Shown here: piece after piece, positions 55,494-63,672 of the stretch
Numbering within the stretch: position 1 is the first letter of the stretch
How the letters are laid out: each line of letters starts with the position of its first letter
Origin: Marinospirillum minutulum DSM 6287
GTDB lineage: Bacteria; Pseudomonadota; Gammaproteobacteria; Pseudomonadales; Halomonadaceae
NCBI RefSeq assembly: GCF_000422325.1
Contig: NZ_AULO01000008.1
Coordinates: 186,001-250,000, forward strand
Direction of reading: 5' to 3'
DNA length: 64,000 nt
Notes under the pieces: generated by a model
The model's database searches: none
Told to the model about the DNA's origin: nothing
What the model saw: the letters and a program-made list of their open reading frames with translations, nothing else
Position numbers and translations under genes: made by a program

Positions 55494-56570
55494 TTGATTA
55501 AAGTATTCATTCATTGTTTAGTTAGTTTAATAAGACCCCTTTTAATTGTGCTTAGTTGCACGTTACTTCTACCGCTTCATGCATTTGCCCACGACTTAGT
55601 AGTAGGCACTTGGAATATTCAACGTCTTGGCCAAGGTCAGCATAAAAGCTACCCAGCACTTGCTAGTATTGCTAGTAAAATTGACCTGCTAGCCGTACAA
55701 GAAGTTATGACTGAAGAAGGTATTCAGTTATTAGAAACACAACTAGAAAAACAAACAGGAGAACCTTGGGGGCGCTTAACTTCCCATGCTGTTGGCTCTA
55801 CAACTTATAAAGAGATGTATGCTTTTTTGTGGCGTGAATCTGCTGTTGAATACCTGGAAGGCGCAGCTCTTTACCTAGATAGAGAAAACCACTTTATTCG
55901 TGAACCTTTTTCCGCCAAGTTTAAATCACGCCGTACTAATAAAGAACTAGCCTTAGGCACAGTGCATATTTTGTATGGCAAAGGCATAAAAGACCGCACC
56001 CCAGAAATTAAAGCACTAGCCGACTACTGGTTATGGCTAGGTGAGGTTTACCCAGACACCCCTCTTGCCTTAATGGGTGACTTTAATTTAGCGCCTTCAA
56101 ATGCTGCTTGGGATTTACTAAAGCAATACGCCTACCCCTTAATCACTCAAGGGGCTTCTACCCTTTCCACTAAAGACGCAACCTTTGCTAACCTTTACGA
56201 CAATATATGGGTAAAGCAGGGTACTTCGTTTGTTATAACGGATGCTGGAATTATAGATTTCCCTAGGCTACTAAACCTTAACCATAAAAAAAGCCGTAAG
56301 CAGGTTTCAGACCATGCGCCCCTTTATATGGTTTTGGGTGATGCAAAACTTAATGTTGATACCAGTCAATTTTCACACCAGCTAACAATACCTAGCCAAG
56401 AAGTAGATAACGCTACTTATAAAGGAAGTGTGCGTGGTAATAAAAATTCTAAAATTTATCACCGCCCTGATTGCCCTAGTTACGAAAAAGTCAGTAAAAG
56501 AAACAGGGTTATTTTTAAGAATGCACAAGAAGCAAGAAATGCAGGCTATAGAGAAGCAAAAAACTGCTAG
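55494..56570 (+). CDS. Exported endonuclease/exonuclease/phosphatase-family protein with C-terminal Cys/His module
   Basis: A 358-residue protein with a signal peptide (about 1-33, ending HAFA). The EEP fold shows VVGTWNIQRLGQG near residue 36, IDLLAVQEVMTEEG (metal Glu) near residue 63, ALMGDFNLAPSNAAWD near residue 192 (Asp/Asn) and KQVSDHAPLYMVL near residue 270 (catalytic Asp-His). The last 45 residues, GNKNSKIYHRPDCPSYEKVS onwards, resemble the Ada-like metal-binding module found on secreted nucleases. Start is TTG 55494, six bases after AAGGA; no ATG is available. Probably a DNase; it ends at a shared terminator. Confidence 0.82.
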   Translation: MIKVFIHCLVSLIRPLLIVLSCTLLLPLHAFAHDLVVGTWNIQRLGQGQHKSYPALASIASKIDLLAVQEVMTEEGIQLLETQLEKQTGEPWGRLTSHAVGSTTYKEMYAFLWRESAVEYLEGAALYLDRENHFIREPFSAKFKSRRTNKELALGTVHILYGKGIKDRTPEIKALADYWLWLGEVYPDTPLALMGDFNLAPSNAAWDLLKQYAYPLITQGASTLSTKDATFANLYDNIWVKQGTSFVITDAGIIDFPRLLNLNHKKSRKQVSDHAPLYMVLGDAKLNVDTSQFSHQLTIPSQEVDNATYKGSVRGNKNSKIYHRPDCPSYEKVSKRNRVIFKNAQEARNAGYREAKNC

Positions 56571-56579
56571 CGGTACTGA

Positions 56580-56620
56580 ATAAAAAACCAGCCAATCTTT
56601 CGAAGGGCTGGTTTAATTAG
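56580..56620. terminator. Bidirectional terminator between nuclease-like and receptor genes
   Basis: AAACCAGCC (56585-56593) pairs with GGCTGGTTT (56606-56614). Leftward it is followed by TTTTATTC, rightward by AATTAGGGTTTT. It separates two convergent genes. Confidence 0.75.
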
Positions 56621-56634
56621 GGTTTTAAATACTT

Positions 56635-58962
56635 TTAGAAGCGCATATTGGCAGAAATCCAGAAGTTACGTGACTTATCAATCACCTTGTAATCATTCAA
56701 CTTAGTTGGTTCCCACTTTCCATTACTGTCTTTTTCCCAATCCACTTCGTAGTCTGAGAAATCAGTATCAAGCAGGTTGTTCACCCGAGCTGAAAGAGTA
56801 AGTGTTTCAGACACAGCATAGCTGCCACCTAGGTGAAAAACTTGGTAAGCCTTATAGTCGGGCAGGTGTTTACCGTCTGCATCCCAACCACGCACACGAT
56901 CAGATTCAGCGTAAACGCCTACATACATATTTAGATCTTGGCTGGCCTGCCAATCTAAGGTTAGGTTTGCCATGTGCTTAGCTGGTGTATCGGCAGAGCT
57001 AGCCGAAGCACTGGTTGGGTTGCCTGTTAAAGGACGACCTTTAGCTGGCCCTTTGGTTACTTCTGTATCGGTATGAGTGTAGTTAGCTTTTAAAGAAAGG
57101 TTAAACGGCAGAAGGTAACGACCAGCCAGTTCTAAACCTTTAATTTCAGCTTCTGAAACATTGCCTTTATAGTTAATACTTCTGTTAAAGCCACCCTTAG
57201 CAGTACTGGCCATCCACCTTGGATCAATATTGGCACAGGCTTTGCTACCAGAAGGGTTATCTTGGCAGTTATCTATATTTTGAATTTTATCTTTAAACTG
57301 GGTCATAAATAGCGTTGCGTTAAAAGTATGCCCTTCATCTGCTGTAAAATACGCCGCTAGTTCACCACTCACACTGGTTTCAGGTTTTAAGTCTGGGTTA
57401 CCTGCCCAAGGGCTAGTCCCTTGACCACCAAAGCCCGTAATGCCTGCATACAAGTCAGAAGTTTTGGGTGTTTTATAACCTGTACTTACACCACCTTTAA
57501 CTGTCCAAGCATTAGTCACGTTATACACACCATAAACTCTGGGAGAAAAATGCCCTCCAAATTCATTGTGATCGTCGTAACGTAAGCCACCTGTTAAAGT
57601 GAAATCATTGGTTAATGCCCAGTTATCTTCAGCAAATAACGAGAACTGCTTGTGCTCTTGTTTTGCTCCACCTTTATAGCCAGTACCAATCATGCCAAAA
57701 ACATTATCGGTCATCTCTTGGTCAACAACCTGACCACCCACCACGACAAAGTGATCACCTAATGGCATTTCTAATTTAGCATCTAGGGTTAAGCCTTTAC
57801 TGGCTAGATCACGATTAGGGCGCGGCAGTAAATTCTTTTCTATCCAGGCTAACTTTTGTGCCTCTGTACCTGTCAGATCTCTAACTGCAATACGCTGTTG
57901 TATATTCAGTGGTAAAGAACGACCATCATTTTTAGTTTCCAAGTGCGTTAAGGTCACTTCACTACGCCCCAAATCCCACTTACCAATATGCGTTAAAGAC
58001 ATTTGATCACGTGAAGTACGCTGGGTTTCTGAATAGCCTACCCCTGACCTAGCTAAAATAGTTTCTGCTGAATCTGTAGTACCAAACTGAGCTTCTCTAT
58101 TGTCGTATTTTTGGCGTGAAATATCATAATCTAACAAAACTTCATGCTGAGCATTAGGCGTTAAGACCAAACGAAAACCAGAAGTGTAGTTAGTGTTATC
58201 TGAGGTTTTTCCTCCGCCACCAAAACCAGTACTAGGCTGATAAACTTTACCATCTGGGTCTGCTGTTGCTGCGTATTCAGGTGTCGATTCTTCTTTATCA
58301 TAAACAGAACCACGCACTGTAAGGCCTAACAAACCTTTAACAAGCGGGCCAGATACCGCAAAATCTGTGGTAGTTTCATTGCCTAAATCTGAATTTTCTT
58401 GGAAAGTGCGGCCATGAGTAATTGAGCCAACCCACTTATCAGAAACTCGTTTAGTAATAATATTAATAACGCCACCCATAGCATCAGCACCATAAAGCGT
58501 AGACATAGGGCCACGTACTACTTCAATACGTTCAATCATATCCAGCGGTGGAAGGTGAGCTGACTGAAAACCACCAAAGTTGTTTGGATAAATATCACCA
58601 TTGTTGTTTTGGCGCTTGCCATCAATTAAAACCAAGGTGTAGTCACTGCCCAAACCCCGCATAGCAATACTACCTTGGCCACTTTTATCTTGGCCTGTGC
58701 CTAGGTCGATACCTTCCACATCACGCATCGCATCTAGCAAATTGGTGTAAGGACGTGAACGCAATTCATCAGCAGTAATAACCGTAACACTAGCAGGCGC
58801 ATCGGTTAGTTTTTGCTCATAACCTGCAGCAGTAACCACCAGCGTATCCATTTTCTGAGAAGCATCTGCAAAAACTGAACTGGATCCAGCCAGTAAACAA
58901 GCAGCAATCGCCGCATTAAGTGGCGTGGTTAAAAAAGAAGGTTTTTTTTGAGGGTGGACCAT
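56635..58962 (-). CDS. TonB-dependent outer-membrane receptor (FepA/CirA-like)
   Basis: A 775-residue gated porin that imports a metal chelate using TonB energy. Signal peptide about 1-32 (ending VFA). The TonB box region is MDTLVVTAAGYEQ, the plug is about 45-160 with MRGLGSDYTLVLIDGKRQNN and RIEVVRGPMSTLYGADAMGG, then a 22-strand barrel ending ISANMRF with the required terminal Phe. Closest resemblance is to ferric catecholate receptors (FepA/PirA). It is divergent from the metal ABC/PepSY operon with a Fur-like box on its side. The actual ligand is unknown. Confidence 0.88.
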   Translation of the reverse strand: MVHPQKKPSFLTTPLNAAIAACLLAGSSSVFADASQKMDTLVVTAAGYEQKLTDAPASVTVITADELRSRPYTNLLDAMRDVEGIDLGTGQDKSGQGSIAMRGLGSDYTLVLIDGKRQNNNGDIYPNNFGGFQSAHLPPLDMIERIEVVRGPMSTLYGADAMGGVINIITKRVSDKWVGSITHGRTFQENSDLGNETTTDFAVSGPLVKGLLGLTVRGSVYDKEESTPEYAATADPDGKVYQPSTGFGGGGKTSDNTNYTSGFRLVLTPNAQHEVLLDYDISRQKYDNREAQFGTTDSAETILARSGVGYSETQRTSRDQMSLTHIGKWDLGRSEVTLTHLETKNDGRSLPLNIQQRIAVRDLTGTEAQKLAWIEKNLLPRPNRDLASKGLTLDAKLEMPLGDHFVVVGGQVVDQEMTDNVFGMIGTGYKGGAKQEHKQFSLFAEDNWALTNDFTLTGGLRYDDHNEFGGHFSPRVYGVYNVTNAWTVKGGVSTGYKTPKTSDLYAGITGFGGQGTSPWAGNPDLKPETSVSGELAAYFTADEGHTFNATLFMTQFKDKIQNIDNCQDNPSGSKACANIDPRWMASTAKGGFNRSINYKGNVSEAEIKGLELAGRYLLPFNLSLKANYTHTDTEVTKGPAKGRPLTGNPTSASASSADTPAKHMANLTLDWQASQDLNMYVGVYAESDRVRGWDADGKHLPDYKAYQVFHLGGSYAVSETLTLSARVNNLLDTDFSDYEVDWEKDSNGKWEPTKLNDYKVIDKSRNFWISANMRF

Positions 58963-59268
58963 TATGTAGAATCTCCAGACGAAAAAATTTAATTATTTTT
59001 AGGCTGGCTGGCTAGAAACAGAATTCACAATTTTTTTAAAAAAAATGGAACTTTTTTTTGGCTGGCTGACCACAACCGTAATGGTAATCTTTCTCATTAG
59101 TGTTTGTCTAGGTTATTAAGAAGTATTGTCATTTGATTCACTTTCTATATCCCCACATCAAACCAAGCAACAATTGATAGCAAATCTCATTTGATTTTGC
59201 TTCTTGATGGCGTTAAGCTTCGCCATTAAATTTAAGTGCTAATCGTTCTCATTGCGTAGTTGGTGGTC
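58963..59268. promoter_or_regulatory. Divergent control region with two Fur-like boxes
   Basis: A 306-base gap without a gene. The 14-base element TAATC-K-TTCTCATT occurs twice: 59085-59098 and 59240-59253. Extended to 19 bases, 59077-59095 matches the classic Fur box (GATAATGATAATCATTATC) at 14 of 19 positions and 59232-59250 at 12 of 19. One copy is close to the PepSY gene start; the other faces the receptor gene. The gap also holds a short repeat, GGCTGGCTGGCTAG at 59002 and GGCTGGCTGAC at 59060, each after a T-run. Confidence 0.6.
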
Positions 59269-59898
59269 ATGAAAGGTTTTTCTCTTCCTAAATACAAGCT
59301 CTCTCGTAGCCAGCGCTGGGTTCGCCCTTTGCATGCTTATAGCTCGATGCTGATGCTGTTTATTCTGCTGTTTTTCACCCTAACCGGTATCACGCTAAAT
59401 AACCGCCAATGGTTGCCTACACCGCAAGCCTCGCAAGAGGTGGAATTAGCCTTGGCTGAAAAGTTTGCAGCAATACCCATTGAAGCCACTAGTGCCGAAA
59501 TGCAGGGGCAGGCTATTTGGCAGTGGTTAAAAAAAGAGCAGGGTTTGGCGGGTGGTGAACTCAGTGTGCAATGGCTAGCCGATGAGTCTTTGCTTCTACT
59601 CGATGTCAAGCGCCCTGGTGGCTACACCTTGGTGGAAGTATTTCCTGAAGAGCAGCGGGTTTGGTATGAAAACCAAAAACTAGGCTGGATGGCTGTGTTG
59701 AACGATTTACACATGGGGCGTTACAGCGATAAGGCTTGGAGCTGGTTTATCGACCTGTCGGCCGTGGTTATTTTGTTCTTCACCTTAACCGGTTTTTGGT
59801 TGGTTTTATTTCACCCTAAGCGCCGCAGCCGCACCTTAATGCTCAGTGGCTTGGGGACTTTATTAATGCTGGTTCTGTATTTTTGGATGGTGTCATGA
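59269..59898 (+). CDS. PepSY-associated transmembrane protein
   Basis: A 209-residue inner-membrane protein of the PepSY-TM family (COG3295-like). It has TM1 (about 22-42, LFILLFFTLTGITLNNRQWL), a periplasmic PepSY-like region (about 50-140), then NDLHMGRYSDKAWSWFIDLS, TM2 (VVILFFTLTGFWLVLF) and a short TM3. His in RPLHAYSSM and in LNDLHMGRY are placed like haem or metal ligands of ferric-reductase-type PepSY proteins; this is inference. ATG 59269 is chosen over TTG 59260. First gene of the operon; its stop overlaps the next start (ATGA). Confidence 0.82.
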   Translation: MKGFSLPKYKLSRSQRWVRPLHAYSSMLMLFILLFFTLTGITLNNRQWLPTPQASQEVELALAEKFAAIPIEATSAEMQGQAIWQWLKKEQGLAGGELSVQWLADESLLLLDVKRPGGYTLVEVFPEEQRVWYENQKLGWMAVLNDLHMGRYSDKAWSWFIDLSAVVILFFTLTGFWLVLFHPKRRSRTLMLSGLGTLLMLVLYFWMVS

Positions 59899-60413
59899 TT
59901 CAAACAAAAAAAGTAACAACCCTAGCTGCTTTGGTATTGATTAGTGCCTTAACCAGCGTCTCTTCTGCTTTGGCAGCTGAAGTGAGTATTGAAGTTAATT
60001 TGCCCGTTAGTGAAGGCTCAATGAATTACCGCCCTTACGTGGCAGTTTGGGTGGAAGATGCCCAAGACCAAACAGTTAAAACAATTGCTGTATGGCGCAA
60101 AGAAGCAGATTGGCTAAAAGACATGCGCCGCTGGTGGCGTAAAGCTGGCCGTTATGACCAAGGTGAATTAGACAGCGTGACTGGTGCCACCCGTCGCCCC
60201 GGCAAGCATGAGGTGAAATGGGATGCCACCAACCAACAGGGTGAAGCGGTTCCTGCTGGTCAATACACCCTAAATATTGAAGCATCACGCGAACACGGCA
60301 GCCGTAGTTGGGTTCGCCAAACCATCACGCTAGGTAAGGGTGAAGGCAATCAAGTTTATACCACTAAGGCTGCTGAAGAATTGGGCAGCATGACGATTAA
60401 AGTAAGTCATTAA
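59895..60413 (+). CDS. DUF2271 periplasmic protein with a flavinylation-like motif
   Basis: A 172-residue secreted protein with a signal peptide (about 1-28) and a DUF2271 domain: NYRPYVAVWVEDAQDQTVKT near residue 44, WLKDMRRWWRKAGRYDQGEL near residue 73 and a FlgD-like tail (PGKHEVKWDATNQQGEAVPA). Between them D93-S-V-T96-G-A-T99 (60171-60191) matches D-x2-S/T-G-A-T, the sequence in RnfG/NqrC to which ApbE attaches FMN through the last Thr. If modified, this would be a periplasmic flavoprotein that receives electrons from the PepSY protein. Starts inside the PepSY stop (ATGA). No apbE is in the window. Confidence 0.85.
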   Translation: MIQTKKVTTLAALVLISALTSVSSALAAEVSIEVNLPVSEGSMNYRPYVAVWVEDAQDQTVKTIAVWRKEADWLKDMRRWWRKAGRYDQGELDSVTGATRRPGKHEVKWDATNQQGEAVPAGQYTLNIEASREHGSRSWVRQTITLGKGEGNQVYTTKAAEELGSMTIKVSH

Positions 60414-60447
60414 AATTAGCCAATAACTGGCATTAAGGAGTTTTATT

Positions 60448-61260
60448 ATGAAAAAAAGAACTTGGTTAGGTGCTACTGCCCTGTCGTTAGCTTTACTAGC
60501 GCCCAGTGTGCAAGCCCACCCGCTATGGATGTTGCCCAGTGAATTTAACCTTTCTACTGAAGAATCCTTTTGGATAACCGTAGATGCCACGGCAGCGCAT
60601 GGTGTGTTTACTTTTGATAAACCGCTGGGGCTAGATAGCGTCAGCATTTATAAACCTAACGGCGATCGTCAGCGCATGGGGTCTTATTTTAAAGGCAAGC
60701 GTCGTAGCGTATTTGATTTAGAAATAGACACTGCTGGTACTTATAAAGTTGAACTCAGTGGCCAGCAGCGTTATGTAACCACCTATGAAATTGGTGCACG
60801 TAATACCAGTCGCCGTATTTTTGCTAATAAGCAAGAAGCAGAAATTCCTGAAGGCGCTAAAAACGTTAAAACCACCGCAGTGCAAACCTTGTCTGCTTTT
60901 TATGTAACCCAAGGCGCACCCAGCAACAAGGTACTTGAAGCAACCGGCAAAGGTTTTGAGCTGCACCCTTTAACCCACCCCAGCGATGTGGTTGCTAAAG
61001 AAAATGCCCGTTTTAAATTCACCTTTGATGGCGAGCCACTGGCTAATTTAGATATAGAAATCACTCCTCACGGTACCGCTTGGCGTAATTCCCGTGAGCA
61101 GATGAATTTAAAAACGGACAAAAATGGCGTGGTTACTTTTAAGCCGACAGTCGTTGGCCCGCATTTATTAATGACCAGTATGCGTAAAAACGTAAAAAGC
61201 CCTTTGGCTGACGCTGCAGGGGTGAACTACCACTTAACTTTTGAAGTGTTATCCCAGTAA
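60448..61260 (+). CDS. DUF4198 periplasmic protein, predicted N-terminal histidine
   Basis: A 270-residue secreted protein of the DUF4198 family, often found beside metal-uptake genes. Signal peptide about 1-23 ends VQA, so the mature chain would begin HPLWMLPSEFNL, as in other members (HxxW/F start). The body holds VFTFDKPLGLDSVSIYKPNG and the C-terminal Ig-like LDIEITPHGTAWRNSREQMN, with VTFKPTVVGPHLLMTSMRK. A free N-terminal His suggests metal binding. GGAG lies before the ATG; 34 bases after DUF2271. Confidence 0.82.
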   Translation: MKKRTWLGATALSLALLAPSVQAHPLWMLPSEFNLSTEESFWITVDATAAHGVFTFDKPLGLDSVSIYKPNGDRQRMGSYFKGKRRSVFDLEIDTAGTYKVELSGQQRYVTTYEIGARNTSRRIFANKQEAEIPEGAKNVKTTAVQTLSAFYVTQGAPSNKVLEATGKGFELHPLTHPSDVVAKENARFKFTFDGEPLANLDIEITPHGTAWRNSREQMNLKTDKNGVVTFKPTVVGPHLLMTSMRKNVKSPLADAAGVNYHLTFEVLSQ

Positions 61261-61288
61261 TTGTTAAAACTTAACCTAGGAACCCACC

Positions 61289-61597
61289 ATGATTAAACAG
61301 TTAATTCGCACTGGCCTAATGTTATTGGCCGCCACTTCTGTTACAGCTTGGGCGCACTACCCAGTTATGGACTGTAGTCGGGAGGGCGAAGCAATTGCTT
61401 GTCAGGTGGGTTTTAGTGACGGCACTTTGGCGCAAGGGCAGGCAGTGGTTATCTATTCTTACGATGATGAAGAACTAGCCCGCAGTGTGACAGATGGTAG
61501 TTCTGTGGCTCGATTCGACTGGCCAGAAGGCGAGTTTTATATCCAGTTTGATGCCGGCCACGAAGACCCAGCCGAGTTTGACTATGTTGAGTTCTAG
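61289..61597 (+). CDS. Small secreted protein of unknown family, predicted N-terminal histidine and Cys pair
   Basis: Not recognised. A 102-residue product with a signal peptide (about 1-22, ending AWA); the mature chain would start HYPVMDCSREGEAIACQVGF, with His23 and a Cys29/Cys38 pair that could form a disulfide or metal site. The middle (GQAVVIYSYDDEELARSVTD) and the acidic end (EDPAEFDYVEF) look like a small beta-sandwich related in style to DUF4198. It is placed between DUF4198 and the DUF6162-like gene, 28 bases after the former, and overlaps the latter. Its role is presumably periplasmic metal handling. Confidence 0.7.
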   Translation: MIKQLIRTGLMLLAATSVTAWAHYPVMDCSREGEAIACQVGFSDGTLAQGQAVVIYSYDDEELARSVTDGSSVARFDWPEGEFYIQFDAGHEDPAEFDYVEF

Positions 61598-62096
61598 GTC
61601 GAATTCTAGCGCTGATGCAGTAGAGGTTGAAGTGGTTCGCCCTGACGATGGCCGCCTAGAAAGTGTTTGGGTGGCTTTGTTTATTGCAGCTGTTGTACTT
61701 TTAGGTGCATTAGGCATTTGGGCAAGGCAAACACCGGCTACGCTTGCCGACCCTTCAGCCAGCTTAACCACCGCAGAGCGCCAGTTGCTGTTAGAGCTTT
61801 CTATCGCCGCCGATGAAATCGAGTTTATGCAAGGCTTGCTGGGCGAAGAAGCACTGACCCTAGGCAATTTAACCCAACAGGCATTGTTGCCCCTATTTGT
61901 AGGGCAAGATTTTCAGGCTTGGCAAACCATTGAGCAAGGCTGTTTTTTATTAGCCCAACCCAACACCAGTACAGCCTTTGCACTCAGCTTACAGGCGGGT
62001 GCCGCAACAGCTATTTTTTATACGCCTGAATTGGTTCACCCACCCCACACCTGCAACGAACTTAGCGGCTGGCTAAGAATGGATAACAATCTATGA
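61584..62096 (+). CDS. DUF6162-like single-pass membrane protein
   Basis: A 170-residue protein from ATG 61584, with one membrane helix (about 31-46, VALFIAAVVLLGALGIW) after VEVEVVRPDDGRLES, then a soluble domain rich in Leu/Gln/Glu with Cys residues (IEQGCFLLAQP; HPPHTCNELSGW near the end). I recall DUF6162 proteins sitting beside metal ABC transporters in pseudomonads, and this fits, but I cannot confirm by search. An upstream in-frame ATG (61494) would add 30 residues that overlap the previous gene in another frame, so I reject it. Its stop overlaps the binding-protein start (ATGA). Confidence 0.68.
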   Translation: MLSSRSNSSADAVEVEVVRPDDGRLESVWVALFIAAVVLLGALGIWARQTPATLADPSASLTTAERQLLLELSIAADEIEFMQGLLGEEALTLGNLTQQALLPLFVGQDFQAWQTIEQGCFLLAQPNTSTAFALSLQAGAATAIFYTPELVHPPHTCNELSGWLRMDNNL

Positions 62097-63004
62097 ATCA
62101 GTGTTCGATTAATCAAGGTTTAACTAAATACCTCATTTGGCTGGCGCTTATTGTTTTACCTAGCTGGGCAGTTGCTAAACCGCTAGTGGTGGGCATTACT
62201 TTACACCCTTATTACAGCTACACCGCACAGGTGGTCGGTGATAGAGCCACTTTATTGCCTTTAATTGCCAGTGGTTTTAATCCGCATAACTATGAACTAC
62301 AACCCTCTGATATTCAGCGTTTAAGCAGCATGGATGCGCTGGTTTTAAATGCGATAGGCCATGACGAGTTTGCTGTTCATGCTTTGGAAGGTTTAGATTT
62401 ACCTAACCTAACCGTGATTAATGCCAATAAAGATGTGCCGCTCTTATCTTCTGGCAGCGGCAATGCTAACTACAATCCGCACAGTTTTGTCTCGATAGAT
62501 GCCGCGATTCGTCAGGTTTATACCCTTGCTAAAGAGTTGGGCAGGTTAGACCCAAACAACGCCAGCTACTTTCAACAAAATGCCTTGCGTTATGCCCGTG
62601 AGCTGCGCCAGTTAAAAAACACCTACCGCAGCAAACTGCTCGATGTCAACCTAAGCGGTGTGCGTATTGCCAGCACCCACAATGCTTATGGTTATTTGTT
62701 GCAAGAATTTGGTATCGGGGTAGATACCGTAATTGAACCTGCCCACGGTGTTGAACCCAGTGCTAGCCAATTACAAGCCACCATTCAGCGCATTAATGAT
62801 GCCAATATCCAAGTTTTATTTACCGAGCTAGATATGGATAACCGTTATGTGGATGTAATAGAAGCCGCCACAGGCATTCAAATTTACCATTTTTCGCACA
62901 TGACCCACGGTGATTACGATGCCGACCAAGTTACAAGGGAAATGGAACACAACCTTTCTACCTTGGTAGAAGCCTTAACCTTAGCTGCTAAGGCGAATAG
63001 CTAA
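62093..63004 (+). CDS. Metal ABC transporter substrate-binding protein (cluster A-I)
   Basis: A 303-residue periplasmic binding protein of the ZnuA/TroA/SitA group with a signal peptide (about 1-28). Candidate metal ligands are His65 (FNPHNYELQP), His130 (NYNPHSFVS) and His196 (IASTHNAYGYLL), with an acidic fourth near LFTELDMDNRYV. The His-rich loop of zinc-specific ZnuA is absent and the last ligand region is unusual (FSHMTHGDYDADQ), so the metal (Fe, Mn or Zn) is open. It overlaps the DUF6162-like gene by four bases and the ATPase by one. Confidence 0.87.
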   Translation: MNQCSINQGLTKYLIWLALIVLPSWAVAKPLVVGITLHPYYSYTAQVVGDRATLLPLIASGFNPHNYELQPSDIQRLSSMDALVLNAIGHDEFAVHALEGLDLPNLTVINANKDVPLLSSGSGNANYNPHSFVSIDAAIRQVYTLAKELGRLDPNNASYFQQNALRYARELRQLKNTYRSKLLDVNLSGVRIASTHNAYGYLLQEFGIGVDTVIEPAHGVEPSASQLQATIQRINDANIQVLFTELDMDNRYVDVIEAATGIQIYHFSHMTHGDYDADQVTREMEHNLSTLVEALTLAAKANS

Positions 63005-63672
63005 TGGGCCCAGCAATTGATTTAAAAGAAGTTAGCCTAACCCTGAAGGGTGTGGAAATCTTGCCTAAAGTAAACGCCTATTTTAGCCCGGGTAAACTAC
63101 ACGCCATTACCGGTGCGAATGGTTCGGGCAAATCCTCGTTACTTAAAGCGATTTTAGGCTTGGCTGCCCATCAAGGCCGGATTGAACGCCACTGGCCAAC
63201 GGCTAACGAAACAATAAGCAAAGCAAGGCAGACTGCTTACGTTCCCCAACAAACTGCTTTTGAACCTTCTTTACCCATTACAGCGCAAGAATTTTTATTA
63301 GCTAGCCTAACTAGACAGGCATTTTTTGGCTGGCGCAAAGCCGCTGATTTAAAGCAGGTGCAAGCATTATTACAGCGAGTGGGTATGCAAGCTAAAGGGC
63401 ATTTACGCCTAGGTGAATTATCGGGTGGTGAACGCCAACGTTTGTTATTTGCCCAAGCTTTAGAGCGTAATTCTCAGTTTTGGTGCCTAGATGAACCCAT
63501 GACCGGCCTAGACCTACAAGCGCAAGCCTTGATTAATAAAGAAATAACCCAGCTTCGCCAAGCAGGTGCCACCCTGTTAGTGATTCACCACGACCCAGCT
63601 TGGGTTGCCGACTATGCCGACCAAGTTTGGTGTGTGGATAACGGCCTGTACATTCAAGGAGACCCGCTATGA
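63004..63672 (+). CDS. Metal ABC transporter ATP-binding protein
   Basis: A 222-residue ATPase of the ZnuC/SitB type. Walker A is ITGANGSGKSSLLKAILGLA near residue 35, Q-loop TAYVPQQTAFEP, signature LGELSGGERQRLLFAQALER near residue 138 and Walker B FWCLDEPMTGLDLQAQ, with the H-loop in LLVIHHDPAW. Slightly shorter than ZnuC (251), lacking its C-terminal tail. It starts in the preceding stop (TAATG) and overlaps the permease by four bases. Confidence 0.9.
   Translation: MGPAIDLKEVSLTLKGVEILPKVNAYFSPGKLHAITGANGSGKSSLLKAILGLAAHQGRIERHWPTANETISKARQTAYVPQQTAFEPSLPITAQEFLLASLTRQAFFGWRKAADLKQVQALLQRVGMQAKGHLRLGELSGGERQRLLFAQALERNSQFWCLDEPMTGLDLQAQALINKEITQLRQAGATLLVIHHDPAWVADYADQVWCVDNGLYIQGDPL

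Noticed and set aside
58963-59268. Zur box for the metal operon
   Set aside because: No good match to the AT-rich Zur palindrome was seen; the two repeated elements fit Fur better.
61494-61583. Extended N-terminus of the DUF6162-like gene from ATG 61494
   Set aside because: The extra 30 residues are coded in another frame over the preceding gene and do not look like a signal or membrane segment; ATG 61584 gives the compact overlap usual in this operon.
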